This document shows, in pieces, positions 1-11,090 of a DNA stretch of 64,000 nt. A program made the translations under genes and the position numbers. The stretch comes from Zygnema cylindricum (lineage: Eukaryota; Streptophyta; Zygnematophyceae; Zygnematales; Zygnemataceae): the NCBI GenBank assembly GCA_037447655.1, contig JBBHKE010001881.1:64001-128000 (forward strand), in the 5' to 3' direction. How positions within the stretch are numbered: the first letter of the stretch is position 1; every line of letters starts with the position of its first letter. The notes beneath the pieces were generated by a model that was given only the letters and a program-made list of their open reading frames with translations, searched no databases and was not told where the DNA came from.

Positions 1-4
1 TACA

Positions 5-268
5 AAATATTTACACCGAAGTTACAACGTAAAGTGATAGTGATCTAGTCACGCCGATAGTGATCTAGTCACGCCTCGTCATTCCAGCCGTACATCTAAC
101 ATTCTAACACAACAAATACTGTGAGTATACCTGTGTACTGAAGGTATGTCATAAACCACATTCTCAACACTAAACAACTAATTCACTACATACAAAATTC
201 TGTTCTACCAAATATTTACACCGAAGTTCAGACAACGTAAAGTGATAGTGATCTAGTCACGCCTCGTC
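5..268. repeat. Direct repeat of about 60 bp
   Basis: Two near-identical blocks at about 5-80 and 209-268 share a core beginning at AATATTTACACCGAAGTT and ending at CTAGTCACGCCTCGTC. The first copy also holds an internal 20-bp tandem duplication (36-55 and 56-75). No coding frame is visible. It may be the edge of a mobile element cut by the window start. Confidence 0.7.
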
Positions 269-280
269 AGTATTTGTTGG

Positions 281-560
281 CGGCGGCTGTCAACCGTCCG
301 ATTAGAGGATTTGGGACCGTAAAATTGACTTCACGAATTCCCGTGGTCCTGCCGAATTTCCGTACGTCCACGGAGGACATACTCACGCATTTCTCTCAAG
401 TGACGACGCGTGTCCCAAATGTGAATGAACCGTGAACTCCCAACTTCACCGTCACACTAATTTTGGTAAGTACTGAACCGAACTCAACCAAAAATATCTT
501 AAGTCCTGAACAGCTCTCTCTCCCTCATAGCTGAGGCATAGAGAGGACTAAAGCTTTCTT
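281..560. repeat. LTR-like remnant
   Basis: No open frame is visible. The order of landmarks resembles the LTR-like blocks near 33, 38 and 39 kb: a CCGTCCGATTAG-type block, then a TTTTGGTAAGTAC-type block, then a CTCTCTCTCCCTC stretch. The similarity was judged by eye and is weak. The block sits just 5' of the Copia-1 remnant but does not match that element's 3' LTR, so it is not its partner. Confidence 0.3.
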
Positions 561-3446
561 AAAAACAACAAGTAATTGCTTGTGCTATATGTGGCAAAAC
601 GAATCATCAGACTGCTGAATGTAAATTTAAAAAGAAAAAGACTGAAAACTTAAAAAAAAAAAATTTGTTACAGTTGTGAAAAACCAAGTACCAGGTCATA
701 AGTCTTCAGTTTGTCGTAGCAAAGAAAAAAACAAACATAACAAACAATCATTTGCCATGAACATTCAAGATGAGACTAAACTTTTCCTCACACAGTCAAA
801 TGCTCAGAAAAGCAAATGGATTATAGACTTTAGAGTGTCACATCATATGTGTAGTGACAAGTCCATCTTTTCTTCTCTCACAACATTACAAAGTCCTCGA
901 TCGATTGTAGTGGCAGATGATAAGATTCTAGAGAACAGTTTGATGGGCACAATTAAGTAACAGTTAAAATGTGATACTAGTAGCCATTAAAGCCATCTAA
1001 AAGAAATTATACTTACCAGGTTTAAAGTATAACCTTTTCAGTGTTATCCATGCTGTAAGGAGTGGACTAAAAGTTGAGTTGGAGAAAAAGAAAAACAAAC
1101 GTTGTTAAATCAGAAGTGAGGGAAAGCTAATTGCTCTTAGATATCCGGAAGGGAATCTTTTTCCTCTACGTTTGGATGATGAAGATGCATGGATGAATTT
1201 CAGCAAAAAATCACAGAGTTTGGAGCTATGGCATCAGCGATATGGTCATCTGGAAGAGCAAAATCTAAAACGACTCATCGAAAATAAGATGGTGAAAGGA
1301 CTTAAAGACGTCGACCCCAAACACAACGTTAAGGTGTGTGAAGGATGTGCTCAAGGTAAGCAAAGAAGGCTTTCTTTTCATAAAGATGATGAATACAAAC
1401 ATAGAAGGAAAATGGAGCTTATTCATTCTGACTTGAGCCGTGCTCACATCTTAAGTCTTGGAGGTTCTAGATTTTTCATCACGTTTACGGATGAGTGCAC
1501 TAGAAAATTATGGGTGTATTTTATTAAATCCAATAGTGAAGCCATAACGAAATTCAGAGAGTTTACAACCATGGTAGAAAATCAGGCAGTCGAGCGGATC
1601 TAGATTTTAGGATGTGATAATGGGGGGTAATATATCTTCAATGCTTTTAAAGAAAATTGTAAATCTTAGGTGGATACAGCAAGAATTTGCTGTAGCTAAT
1701 AGTCCGCAGCAAAACATAGTATCAGAAAGACTTAACCAATTTTTGGTTGAAATTGCATGTTGTTTAGTACATAGTGAAAAACTGAATCAAAAGCTATAGG
1801 ATGAAGCTATCCTTACTACAGTTTATTTGAAAAACCGTTCTCCAAGTACTTGTTTGAAAGACATCACACTTGAAGAAGCTTGGTCAAGCTTTAGCCCAAA
1901 TGTTAAACATTTTAGAGTTTTTTGAAGTAAAACCTTTGTTCACATCCCAGTACAAAATAGAAAGAAATTTGACAAAAAGAGTTGGACTGGTGTCTTTGCA
2001 GGTTATGACATGAATAGAAAAGCTTACAAAATTTATGACACAGTTACACAGAAAGTTCATGTCAGTCGAGATGTGACTGTGGATGAACGGAAAGTAAGTA
2101 GTTCAGATGTGACAGATTATTTTGACCCTTGGTATGAAAAACCACAAACTGTCACTGTTCACTTTAACAATCAAGGAGAATTCAAAAGTGGTCTCCACAG
2201 ACGCCAGGTACTCTAGGCAGAGAACATGAAGTGGAGCCTTCGTCATCCACGCTAATTTCTATTCCAGTTTAGATTTCTATCATCCCCAGTGGAACATCAA
2301 CCTTTCAATCTTTACTAGTAGAGAAGTTACCGACACCACAACCTTCACAAATTACAACCGAGATTGAAGGTAATTCTTCAAAGAGTTTCTAATCGGATAC
2401 GTGCTAGACCAAAACTGCTCATTGAAGAAACGGGAGATGTGGGTTTAGCTTATTGTTTTATGGCGACAGAGGGGGAACCGCAAACCTTTTATGAAGCTTT
2501 ATAAAGTTCTAATTCCCAAAAAAGGAAAGAGGCAATAGAATTAGAATATGAATCACTGATCAAAAACAAAACTTGGACCATAGTAGAACGCCAAAAAGAG
2601 AAAAACATTGTGGGGTGTAAATGGGTATTTAAGATTAAAAGGAAGTCAGATGAATCAGTGGAAAGATTTAAAGCGAGATTGGTAGCTAAGGGGTATTCCC
2701 AAGAAGAGGGGGTTGATAACAAGACTTTCTCACCAATAGTGAATTTTAATAGTCTCATAAGTTTAATTACCTTAGGGGCAGCAAAGGATATGCAGATGCA
2801 TCAACTAGATATCAAAACTACATTCCTTAATTGGGATTTGGAGGAAAAAGTCTACATGGAACAACCAGAAGGCATGGTAGAACCAGGAAAAAAACACGTG
2901 GTGTGTAGATTATACAAATCCAAGTACGGTCTAAAACAAACACTTAGGTGTTGGAATATCAAACTTCACACCAAAATGAGAGAAGAGGGCTTTGAGAGAT
3001 GTCATAAATACAACAGCCTCGACACAAGGAGGAGCACTACAGGCTGGATTTTCACGTTTTTAAGAGGACCTATTAGTCAAAGTTCAAAACGCCAATCTTT
3101 TGTGGCGTTATCTAGCACGGAGGCGGAATACTTGGCGGCTACTCAAGCAGCAAAGGAAGCCATTTGGCTTTGCAATTTTTACTCTGAGACAGGGTTTGGA
3201 ACCATAGAGGAGACTTTCATTCTCACAGATAATCAAAGTAGCATTCCTTTGATGAAAAATGCAGTTTATCACGCAAAGACAAACATATAGACATTTAGAC
3301 ACATTTTGTGAGAGAACAAGTTGAAAAAAAAGTTTTAAAGTTTGAGTTTGTTAGTTCAGCTCAACAAGCAGCAGATCACTTGACTAAGGCAGTTCCACGA
3401 GATAAAATAGTTGTTTGTAATCAGCTCAAAGGAGTTGATCCTATTT
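560..3446 (+). pseudogene. Copia-1: decayed Ty1/copia gag-pol
   Basis: This is a copia polyprotein relic read in several frames. A gag zinc knuckle of the form CX2CX4HX4C lies at 581-622. The protease region near 820-880 reads WIIDFRVSHHMCSD, so the catalytic D-S-G core is lost. The GAG-pre-integrase and zinc-binding part (LWHQRYGH, then CEGCAQGK) is at 1220-1370. Integrase follows with several stop codons (1400-2210). Reverse transcriptase starts at 2610 (CKWVFKIK, then HQLDIKTTFLN, then LYKSKYGLKQT). After about 3010 the frame jumps straight to RNase H (SLDTRRSTTGW, then ALSSTEAEYLAA), so a deletion removed the YVDD polymerase core. The frame ends near 3446 with copia-typical ADHLTKAV. The element cannot be autonomous. 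Domain order (IN before RT) fixes the superfamily. Confidence 0.93.
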
Positions 3447-3491
3447 AGTGTGGACAATTGATAGTCAGTAGAAAATGACCCAGAGATGGGG

Positions 3492-4071
3492 TGTTAGATT
3501 TTTATGTCTATTTTATGTTAAGGACTAGAAGTCAACGTTGCGTGAGAGAGAATTAAAGTCGTAGGTGCAGGTACTGCTCAAGTACGGTTCAGTAAACGTG
3601 AAGTCTAATTTACGTAGACGTCAAGCATAATTTGCGTAGACGTTAAGTTTGATGAAACGTAGCTGTTAACTTTTTGTGTACGACAAGTCAAGCCGTCGCA
3701 TACTTTGAGTGTACGTCAAATAAAGTATTGCGGACGTTTAGTACTTGGATACCGTTGATTAAGTTTACGTAGGTTATAAGTTAAGATTTTATTTCTTTAC
3801 GTGACAGAGAAGTAGCGTAGTATCTACGTCACCTACATATATAAAATGTACTCAAGCTTACATTGAAAATTAATCAATCAATCAACTATATGATTCTCTC
3901 CAATTTCTCATTACTGTTATCTTGGCAATGAGTGCTTATTTTGTCGTGTAATTAATTTATCTTTTTTTTTGTTCAGTAATTAAGCTTGTCTTCTTATATA
4001 GAGAGTTGTTTTCTTTAGCTTCCTGTCTTGTAATTGATCGATCATATTACCACCTTTTCTGAATCTCAACA
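3492..4071 (+). repeat. Probable 3' LTR of Copia-1
   Basis: It starts with TGTTAGATTT just after a purine-rich stretch (AGAGATGGGG) and ends with AATCTCAACA, giving TG...CA ends with short imperfect inverted repeats. It begins 45 bp after the pol frame ends, as expected for a copia 3' LTR. Several ACGT-core motifs (TACGTCAA-like) lie between 3600 and 3800, possible bZIP sites. The matching 5' LTR is not visible, so both boundaries are inferred. Confidence 0.55.
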
Positions 4072-4226
4072 ATCTCTTCCCTTTCGTGGTTCTTGCTCTT
4101 ATGTTTTTAGTTTCTTAGAGCCTCTCTGAAGAGGAGGGGATTTTTGTCGTATAATGACATGTTACACATAGTTTTTATAGCAACATCCTTAAACATGTCA
4201 CTGTTAAGCTTAACATCAAAACTGGA

Positions 4227-4445
4227 ATGAAAGGATCATATGGAAGTGTGTCCTCAAACTTAGGTGCAGCCCCTCCAAAAAAAAAAAAACTTTTTCGCTC
4301 GATAAAAGGCTACGGGGTAGATTTTGGCCTTGATGTTGAGGGCGTTTTCCCCTTCTTCTTTCCCCCGACCACGGCTGCCTCACTCACTCTCAAATCTTAC
4401 GAATTGGAAACTCTAACTGAAAAATTGAAGCAAATCCCAATTTGA
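4227..4445 (+). other. Small open frame, unrecognised
   Basis: A 72-codon frame with a lysine run near residue 20 and no domain I recognise. It lies in non-coding sequence downstream of Copia-1, with no visible neighbour gene. It may be chance or an exon fragment. Confidence 0.12.
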
Positions 4446-4569
4446 TATAGAATGATTGGATCACATGTAAATCGGAATGCGCAAACTCACCACCTTTACA
4501 AGCGGAAGCGAAATGGAACTTGTGGAATTGAGCCAGATGTGTCATTTAATACAAGAGTGTGATGTGGTC

Positions 4570-4855
4570 CGCTCACACTCAAAATGAACTCAAAATAAAC
4601 AAGTAATGATCCGTTTGACCTTACATTAGGGTATGTGGCCCACCTTTTCACAACTACATATGAAGCTCACAAGTTCGGGCCTTGGTTCGATCAATTTTTA
4701 GCGTAAAACTTCTTAAATCGTGGATTATACAAATTATTTACTCGGTATCGGTGCCATTAGGGTTGTGGATGTATTGACCAACTGCCTCTCGAGGAGAGGT
4801 GTTGAGAGTTTGACCACACTTAAAATGCACTTAAAATAAATAAAGAGACCCGCCA
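4570..4855. repeat. Pair of short direct repeats
   Basis: Blocks at about 4572-4612 and 4815-4855 are similar (CACACTCAAAATGAACTCAA versus CACACTTAAAATGCACTTAA). Between them a GGTTCGATCAA string at about 4690 resembles a pol III B box, but no tRNA fold could be built around it. The rest of 4072-5135 shows nothing else. Confidence 0.4.
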
Positions 4856-5138
4856 ACCCGCCATCGGGCTAGTGGCGCAATCGTTTGTGCCCTTTCCCTC
4901 TCTCCATAATCTTTCTTCTTTTCTTTTTTTTTTGTCTTTCTGTTTTTGTTGTCGTCTACCTTTGATTGTTTTATTCTTTTTTTTTCTAAAATTTTAATAT
5001 TTGTTATTGTATCAATATATCAACATAGGTCTTGTTAAGCCCGGTTTCAACGGCTTTAAGGACACATGTCCTTCATCCTCACACTCCATGGGTTGTTCCA
5101 ATGGTGAGCACAAGGACATCTACTTGATTCCGTTGTCC

Positions 5139-5287
5139 ATTCCCCTCTCCCCACCTCTCCCTCCCTCTCCCTCCCCCTCTCTCCCTCTCCTCCCTCTCTC
5201 CTCTCCTCTCCGCCCCCTCCCTTTCCTCCCCCCTCCCTCTTCTCCCCCTCTCCTCCCTCCTCCCTCTCCCCCTCTCCCTTCTTCATT
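5139..5287. repeat. (CCCTCT)n-like pyrimidine array
   Basis: About 150 bp of almost pure C and T on the plus strand in CTCCCT-type units. The same motif recurs near 18.1, 23.3-25.1, 26.7, 28.6-29.1 and 31.3 kb. Confidence 0.95.
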
Positions 5288-5337
5288 CCACTTCATATTC
5301 ATTAGGTTAATACACTAATGTCCATTTTTTTGACTAA

Positions 5338-5484
5338 AAATCACAAAATAGAGTTAACAACATTATTTAAGGAAGTGGACCAAAATTCGCCATGTCACCT
5401 TGCACTAAATTAGTATTATTAATTTTAATTTCGCATTTACACTCATTTTTCTTTAACACTAATAACGATGGGCGGTGTAGCAGA
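5338..5484. repeat. Dispersed repeat, copy 1
   Basis: It contains GAGTTAACAACATTATTTAA, then CTTGCACTAAATTAGTATTA, and ends with a GCTAATAGCGATTCGCGGTG-type terminus (ACTAATAACGATGGGCGGTG near 5457). Part of it recurs inverted at 18395-18500, also beside a CT/GA array. It is probably a MITE or another non-autonomous element. Confidence 0.5.
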
Positions 5485-6455
5485 ATTTGCAAAAGTTAAC
5501 ACACACATCTCAGCAACACAACCAATAACTCAACATTTAAAGCACAAATTTTTCACCTTGGCTTAATACGCTTATATTTAATTAATAATGTTAATAATAA
5601 TAATGTTTTTCTTCACACAATAACTCCTATTCACACAAAAGCTTCACAAAAACCTAGAACCTTATCTAAGCAAACGCCCGAAATACTAATAATGTACATA
5701 CATGAAGTTGTAATCCACTAACAAACAACAACTACCTAAAAACACAAGAAGACAAAATGGCCCCATATGAAACTAAATACACAAAAAAACTACAAACATG
5801 CAAGAACCGAAGATGTCGTGTGTACGGTTCAACACTCAAAGAGAAACCGCACTAAACAACTTTCATACTTAGGAAAATTCACTCAATGCAATAACCTAAC
5901 AAGACTAAAAAACCCTAAAAAACGGAGTGAAGAAAATGTAAACCACATCAATGGGTGTTGCGACTTTCCGCCAAGGTGGATGGCCACCTTCCCAAGTTGA
6001 TGATGATGACCTGCTTTGGGGGATTTTTGTCTTATCCTAGGAGGAGAAATGCTACTTATGTCGAGGGGGTGGCGGTTTCCCATGCTTGGTGGGGGACGGC
6101 TTCCGATGCTGGGGGGTGGCGGCTTCCCTGCAACACTTAACATAAACTTATGAATATGTTCTTATGAAGCAAGAATAGCCCATGATCAATATTTGGTTTC
6201 ACAACTCTATTTCATGTATGAAAACCACAAATGAGAGATTTCATTTAGATAATTTCTAACTACATATGAAAAACTAGTTGTAAGGCACACCACAATAGGG
6301 TGACAACACCGAAAAATATTACTTTTTGTGGAATATATTATAATTTTATTTGATTCTGATGATTTGGTTTTAAATGACGCGGCGGTTTTAAATTACGCGG
6401 CTGTTTTTTAACCGTTTGAAGAATTAGGATTAAAAAAAAAAAATGCAATTAGTGT
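5485..6455. other. Non-coding stretch, nothing recognised
   Basis: AT-rich sequence with no credible exon or RNA gene. Short frames at 5767-6143 on both strands overlap each other and show no domain. Confidence 0.5.
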
Positions 6456-6541
6456 TTATAAGGCTATTTTGTGGCCAGGAGGCAAAAAATACAGGCAACA
6501 AATAATTATTGTTAATGCTAACATCGATTCACAATGCAGAC
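6456..6541. repeat. MITE-like terminal block
   Basis: It starts with GGCTATTTTGTGGCCAGGAG and ends with TTAATGCTAACATCGATTCA. The same two-part block is at 13708-13782 and 45168-45252. It probably marks one end of a small non-autonomous transposon family. Confidence 0.5.
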
Positions 6542-7420
6542 TTATTACCGAGAGATATTTATGTAAAAGTTATAGTTGTTTTTGATGATTAGAGAAGAAA
6601 AAAAAAATTAGGTATTTCGACTCAATAACACGTTAAGAAGAATTAGCAACCAATCCCCGTAAGAAGTATCCGCAATCATTTGCACTATTTAAGCACCACT
6701 CTAAAAATTGATAAAAGAATTGCTTTAAGCAATTGCTTGCAAGTTTAATTTAATTTAATATAATTTAATCAATTTGTCATCAATCAAAGCGCACAAAAGA
6801 GCATATGTGTGTATAAGGTAGGTGTTTCATGCAATTTTCTGTTTTTATTTCTAGAGACCTATTTGTTGACCAAATAAGAGACATCTTCTATATTATCAAC
6901 TTGAATTGTCTAACTCAATCATGAAAAAAAGCGCAATGGAAATGTAATCCCTCAAATGGTTGGGAGTCTAATTTTCCGACAAATTAACACAATCGATGTT
7001 TCAAAAACGTCATTTTCGGAAGAGGAGTTAAACTTTAAGGCTACTTAAACTACCACGGGCTTGATTTAATAAGACCCAGAAGTAAGTTCATGTGTTTTAG
7101 AAAAAATTGCATAACAACCACTCAATTTTTTCCGGTCTTGATTGTTGCGGTACTTCGAAAAAAAAAAACACCGCACATAATTTTTTATGCTCGAAAGAAT
7201 ATAATGACCAGCACCATACAACATTCTTGAATTTTTTAAAGACAAAAAATTTATACAAAAATTACATTTACATGTCAAAATAATGAAAAAAAATGGCATC
7301 ATCATTGCTCACCTTTTATAGGGCATGAGGTGCTATAACAGGTGATCAAAAAGTCTTGAATTCCTTGGCCTTCTATTTATGTGAGAGGGGATTTGAGACA
7401 ATAACATGAATAAATATCTC
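6542..7420. other. Non-coding stretch, nothing recognised
   Basis: AT-rich sequence with poly-A runs and no coding signal that I can support. Confidence 0.5.
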
Positions 7421-7425
7421 CATAT
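7421..7425. repeat. Target-site duplication of Copia-2, left copy
   Basis: CATAT directly abuts the LTR and is repeated exactly at 13335-13339 on the other side. Confidence 0.9.
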
Positions 7426-7996
7426 TGAAAGGTTTACAATCCAAATTAAATACACTCCACAATGGTGTTCCTCCAAAAACATTCAATATATATATTAAGC
7501 ACAATGCAAATACAACTCCTTTTCTTCCTTCCTTTTACTTCTGACCTTTCTACGCCTTCTTCACAAGCTATGCCTCCGAAAGATAATACTACCACGAAGT
7601 CTCAACGAGTATATATAGGTACACGACTAGAACCGCGTAGAAACCAACGCGGTGAAATGCACGACCAATAAGTTGAACCGACTTGAACAACACGGTACGA
7701 CTAAGAAAGTCAACCGCGAACCAACTTGAATCACACGGTATGACTTGAACTTACGTGAACCGAAAATACCAAGCAATTTTCACGTCACTTCTATAATACT
7801 ATTCAAACATACGTGAAACGAAACGAACACTTAATTTCTACGTCACTTCAAATACCCAGCGACGAAACTACTACGTCGCTAACTTCTACGTCACTTCAAA
7901 TATTTAGCGACAAGACTACTTTCGTCGCTAGTCATCGCTACTTTAGCTACGAGAGTATCTCGTCGCTAAGTGAGTGCTCAGTACAATATCCCAACA
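7426..7996 (-). repeat. 3' LTR of Copia-2
   Basis: On the plus strand it starts TGAAAGG and ends CCAACA. It carries three ACGTCACTT motifs (near 7777, 7840 and 7888), the last two inside a tandem repeat of about 48 bp, plus short hairpins built on GCGACGA and TCGTCGC. A TATATATAGG box lies near 7610. These look like promoter and enhancer parts of the element. Confidence 0.95.
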
Positions 7997-8140
7997 TTCC
8001 CCCTCTTACTGAGACACTCAAAGCCCCCTCTTACTCCAGTGACTACAACAAGTATGGGGGCTAGAGAGCGGAGGTGGAGGCAGGCTGTCCGTCCTTTTCT
8101 TTTTCCTTTTATAAAACCATATTTAAACCTAGAAAATACT
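7997..8140 (-). promoter_or_regulatory. Polypurine tract region of Copia-2
   Basis: On the minus strand, AGTAAGAGGGGGAA directly precedes the 3' LTR and would prime plus-strand DNA synthesis. A second AGTAAGAGGGGG lies about 25 bp further into the element. The rest of the block resembles the right ends of the LTR-like blocks near 39.0 and 39.8 kb (GTGACTACAACAAGT, then GGGGGCT), which suggests shared family sequence or a recombinant 3' end. Confidence 0.7.
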
Positions 8141-9620
8141 CTAGAAATCTATAAATTTCAACACTTTTTCCGCAGCCAAATCTCGAACAAAATGCCACTG
8201 AATTTTAATGTGTTTGGTGCGCTTATGCAAAATAGGATTTTTACTAAGTGCAATGGAAGACATATTATCACTTAGTATTTGCATGCATTCTTTTTCCTCT
8301 CCAACTTCTGATAGAAATTCTTTAATCCACACAGCATTCTTCGCAGCATGACATGCAGCCATCTATTCCGCCTCTGTTGATGAAAGTGCCACAGTAGGTT
8401 GTAAACGGGAATTCCAGGAGATAGCTCCACCTGCATGTAAAAACACATATCCTAACGTAGACCTTCCTGTATCATGGTCTCCTCCATAGTCGGCATCACA
8501 ATACCCATAACAACTCAAGCTCTCATCTTTCCTATAAATAATTCCAAGACTAAGTGTTCCAGCCAAATATCTAAATATTCTCTTCACTGCCTCCCAATAT
8601 ATTTTTTTAAGATTGCTACAATATCAACTAACCACCCTCACTGCGGCACTAATGTCTGGCCTGGTACCGACACTCAAATACATTAAGCTTCCGACCACCT
8701 CCCTATACGGGGCATCAACGTCGGGACTTTTAACAAAACTAGAAAGCTTATCACGAGGATCAAGGGGAGTTCCAAGTGGCTTACAATCTAGAAACCCAAA
8801 TCTTTCAAGTACCTCTTTTGCATATTGTTCTTGGCTCAACTTAATATCTCTGTTGTTTCTCCTCTGAATCTCAACTCCCACAATGTATTGTGCATCTCCT
8901 AAATCTGTGATTCTAAAATATTTCCGAAATTCAATCTTTAATTCTCCAAGTAAATCGAAGTTGTGAGATAGAAATGAAATCATCTACGTAAACACTGAAA
9001 ATTACCATGTCTCTACCTTCTCCCCGAATATACACTCCATAATCTGCAGTAAGCCTGTTAAATCCCAAAGTTAGTAAAACCTTGTGAAGCTTATGGTTCC
9101 ATGTTCTTGGTGCCTGCTTCAAACCATACAAAGCCTCCATATACAAAGCCTTCCATAACCTCGATAATTTTCCATTCTTTCCAGGAACTCCTTCTGGAAT
9201 TTTCATATACACCTTCTCTTCTAATTCTCCATTTAAGAAAGTTGTCTCTACATCCATCTGTTGTATATGCATTCCTTCCGCCGCTGCCATTGCAATAACT
9301 GCTCGCAAAGAATCAAACTTAACCACAGGAGCAAAAGTCTCTGAATAATCAATACCCTCCTTCTACTGAAAGCCTTTACATACTAACCGCGCCTTATACT
9401 TGAGATTTTCTCCCGAAGCTCCCGTCTTTGTCTTAAAAACCCACTTAGAGTCAATCGCCTTCTTACCAACCGGTAAATCTACCTCTTCAAAACACCCATT
9501 CGATTTTACAGAATTAAATTCTTTGATAAACGCCGGTTTCCACTTCTCCTCCCATTCGTCCGAGTCTCGAGCCTCTTGGTATGATTGAGGATCAGCTGGA
9601 CGATTTTCTGTAATTGCCTT
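8141..9620 (-). pseudogene. Copia-2 reverse transcriptase and RNase H, broken
   Basis: Minus-strand pol 3' half. RT motifs are QMDVETTFLNGELEEKVYM (near 9250), ALYGLKQAPRTWNHKLHKVL (near 9110) and the catalytic YVDD (near 8980). The latter is followed by a frame change into ITDLGDAQYIVGVEIQRRNN. RNase H follows (GYCDADYGGDHDTGRSTLGY and ALSSTEAE near 8370, then a stop, then MAACHAAKNAVWIKEFL). The stretch KALYMEALYGLKQ holds a small in-frame insertion before the conserved ALYGLKQ. A stop also lies upstream near 9365. The protein ends early at 8141 and lacks the usual copia C-terminal tail (ADIFTK type). At least three lesions make this copy non-functional. Confidence 0.93.
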
Positions 9621-11090
9621 TCATAAGAGAAAAGATTCTGCCCTTCCTTCTCTAATTTCGGAAATTGCCCTCTGGTAGCTGGTTTGCTTTTTATATGGCT
9701 GTCCAGGTGAAAATCGTTCCGGTGCCTTCCCTTTAGTGGATCTCTTACTTCTCCGTACGTCTTCTGCAAATTCTTTATCCGAATCACTGCTCTCAATCTT
9801 GTCATCATCCTCCTTCTCTAGAGGTGTCTCTTCTGATGTCACGTTGTCAATGCCAGTGGGTGATTCTCTGGTGACCTTATCTCCTTGTGATTTGGTGCCG
9901 CTAAGCTTAGGTGTCGAAACTTTCTCTAAAGGTTTCTCTACAAATCGCACCTTTTTCTTCGTCCCTACCTTTGACAAAACTTCGTCCTCTTCCTCTTCCT
10001 CTCCAGTGAACTTCTCATAATGACTCTCCTCCTCATAATCTTGAGCTCGTTTGGACTCATTAGCTCCTTTCACCATCCATTCCAAGTTTTCATTAAACTC
10101 CACATTTCTAGACTCTTTAACCCTTCTAGTAACTGGGTTGTAAATCCTATACTGCATTGAGTTCTCACTATATCCCACAAAATATCCTTCCCATGACCGT
10201 GCAGCAAACTTTCCCTCCCGATTTCTTTCCTCTATGTATCCCATAGCCTCACATCCCCAAATCCTTAAGTGTTTTACCGTAGGTGTTTGTCCACTCCAAA
10301 GTTCCTCCGGTGTTTTGTTGCCTAAAGCGGAATTTATTCTCCTGTTGGTAATATGGTTAGCTGCCCTGATTGCTTCTCCCCAAAGACGATGTGTGAGTTT
10401 CGTCGTATGGAGCATGGCTCGCACCATCTCTTGCAATGTCCGCTTCTTCCTCTCTGCAATTCCATTCGATTGTGGGGAATAAGGAGCCGTGAACTGCTGC
10501 TTAATCCCCGTCTCTTTACAATAATCGGCGAAAGCAAGAAATTCACCTCCTCGTTCTGAGCGTACCGCCTTTACCTGCCTCCCACTTTCCCTCTCAGCCA
10601 TGACCACAAAGTCTTTAAATGTTTTAAGAGCGTCTGACTTAGATTTTAAAAGATATACCCATGTCTTTCTGCTGAAATCATCCACTATCACCATAATATA
10701 CTTATTTTTTCCAATGGTTTCTAGATGTGTGTCCCCACAAAGATCTACATGGACTAGATCTAAAGGGGCATTCGCTTTGAATTGAAGATCTTTCACCGGA
10801 TGAGGCTTCCTTTTATGTTTCCCTTTTGTGCATCCAACACATCCAATGACCTTCTCTCCTGTTGCCACATCTAGCCCTCTAACCGCCCCATGACGAATCA
10901 TCTCCTTAATGTTGCTCTCTGAAGTGTGACACATACGATGGTGCCACAACGTGAGATCCTCCTTGTTGACCTCTGCCGAATGGAGATGACCTTCTTCATC
11001 CGCCGTCCTATTTTCTGGTTTTCTCCAAATCAACCTACTTTGCATATTTTCAGTCACAATGCCTTCTGCAAATGGCCCTGTTTTGCTACT
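9621..11090 (-). pseudogene. Copia-2 integrase segment
   Basis: A long minus-strand frame in the same frame as the gag-protease segment, separated from it by a single stop at 11091-11093. It holds the GAG-pre-integrase zinc region (LTLWHHRMCHTSESNIKEMI, CVGCTKGKHKRKPHP) and the integrase core: HVDLCGD, VDDFSRKTWVYLL, RSERGGEF and SPQSNGIAERKKRTLQEM. In copia integrases the second catalytic Asp normally sits in a S-D-x-G-G-E-F motif; here it reads S-E-R-G-G-E-F, an Asp-to-Glu change. A C-terminal acidic and serine-rich region (EEEEEDEVLSK, then SSDSDKEFAED) leads to the RT. The domain integrates cDNA into host DNA. The stop and the Asp change suggest loss of function. Confidence 0.95.

Noticed and set aside
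3492-4071. Pairing of the Copia-1 3' LTR with sequence at 281-560
   Set aside because: No shared sequence beyond chance; the upstream block resembles the other LTR-like blocks instead.
4861-4900. Possible tRNA gene (GGGCTAGTGGCGCAATCG looks like an A box)
   Set aside because: No B box at the right distance and no cloverleaf could be drawn.
9736-10785. Plus-strand frames opposite Copia-2 integrase
   Set aside because: Shadows of the minus-strand pol gene, which has clear motifs.
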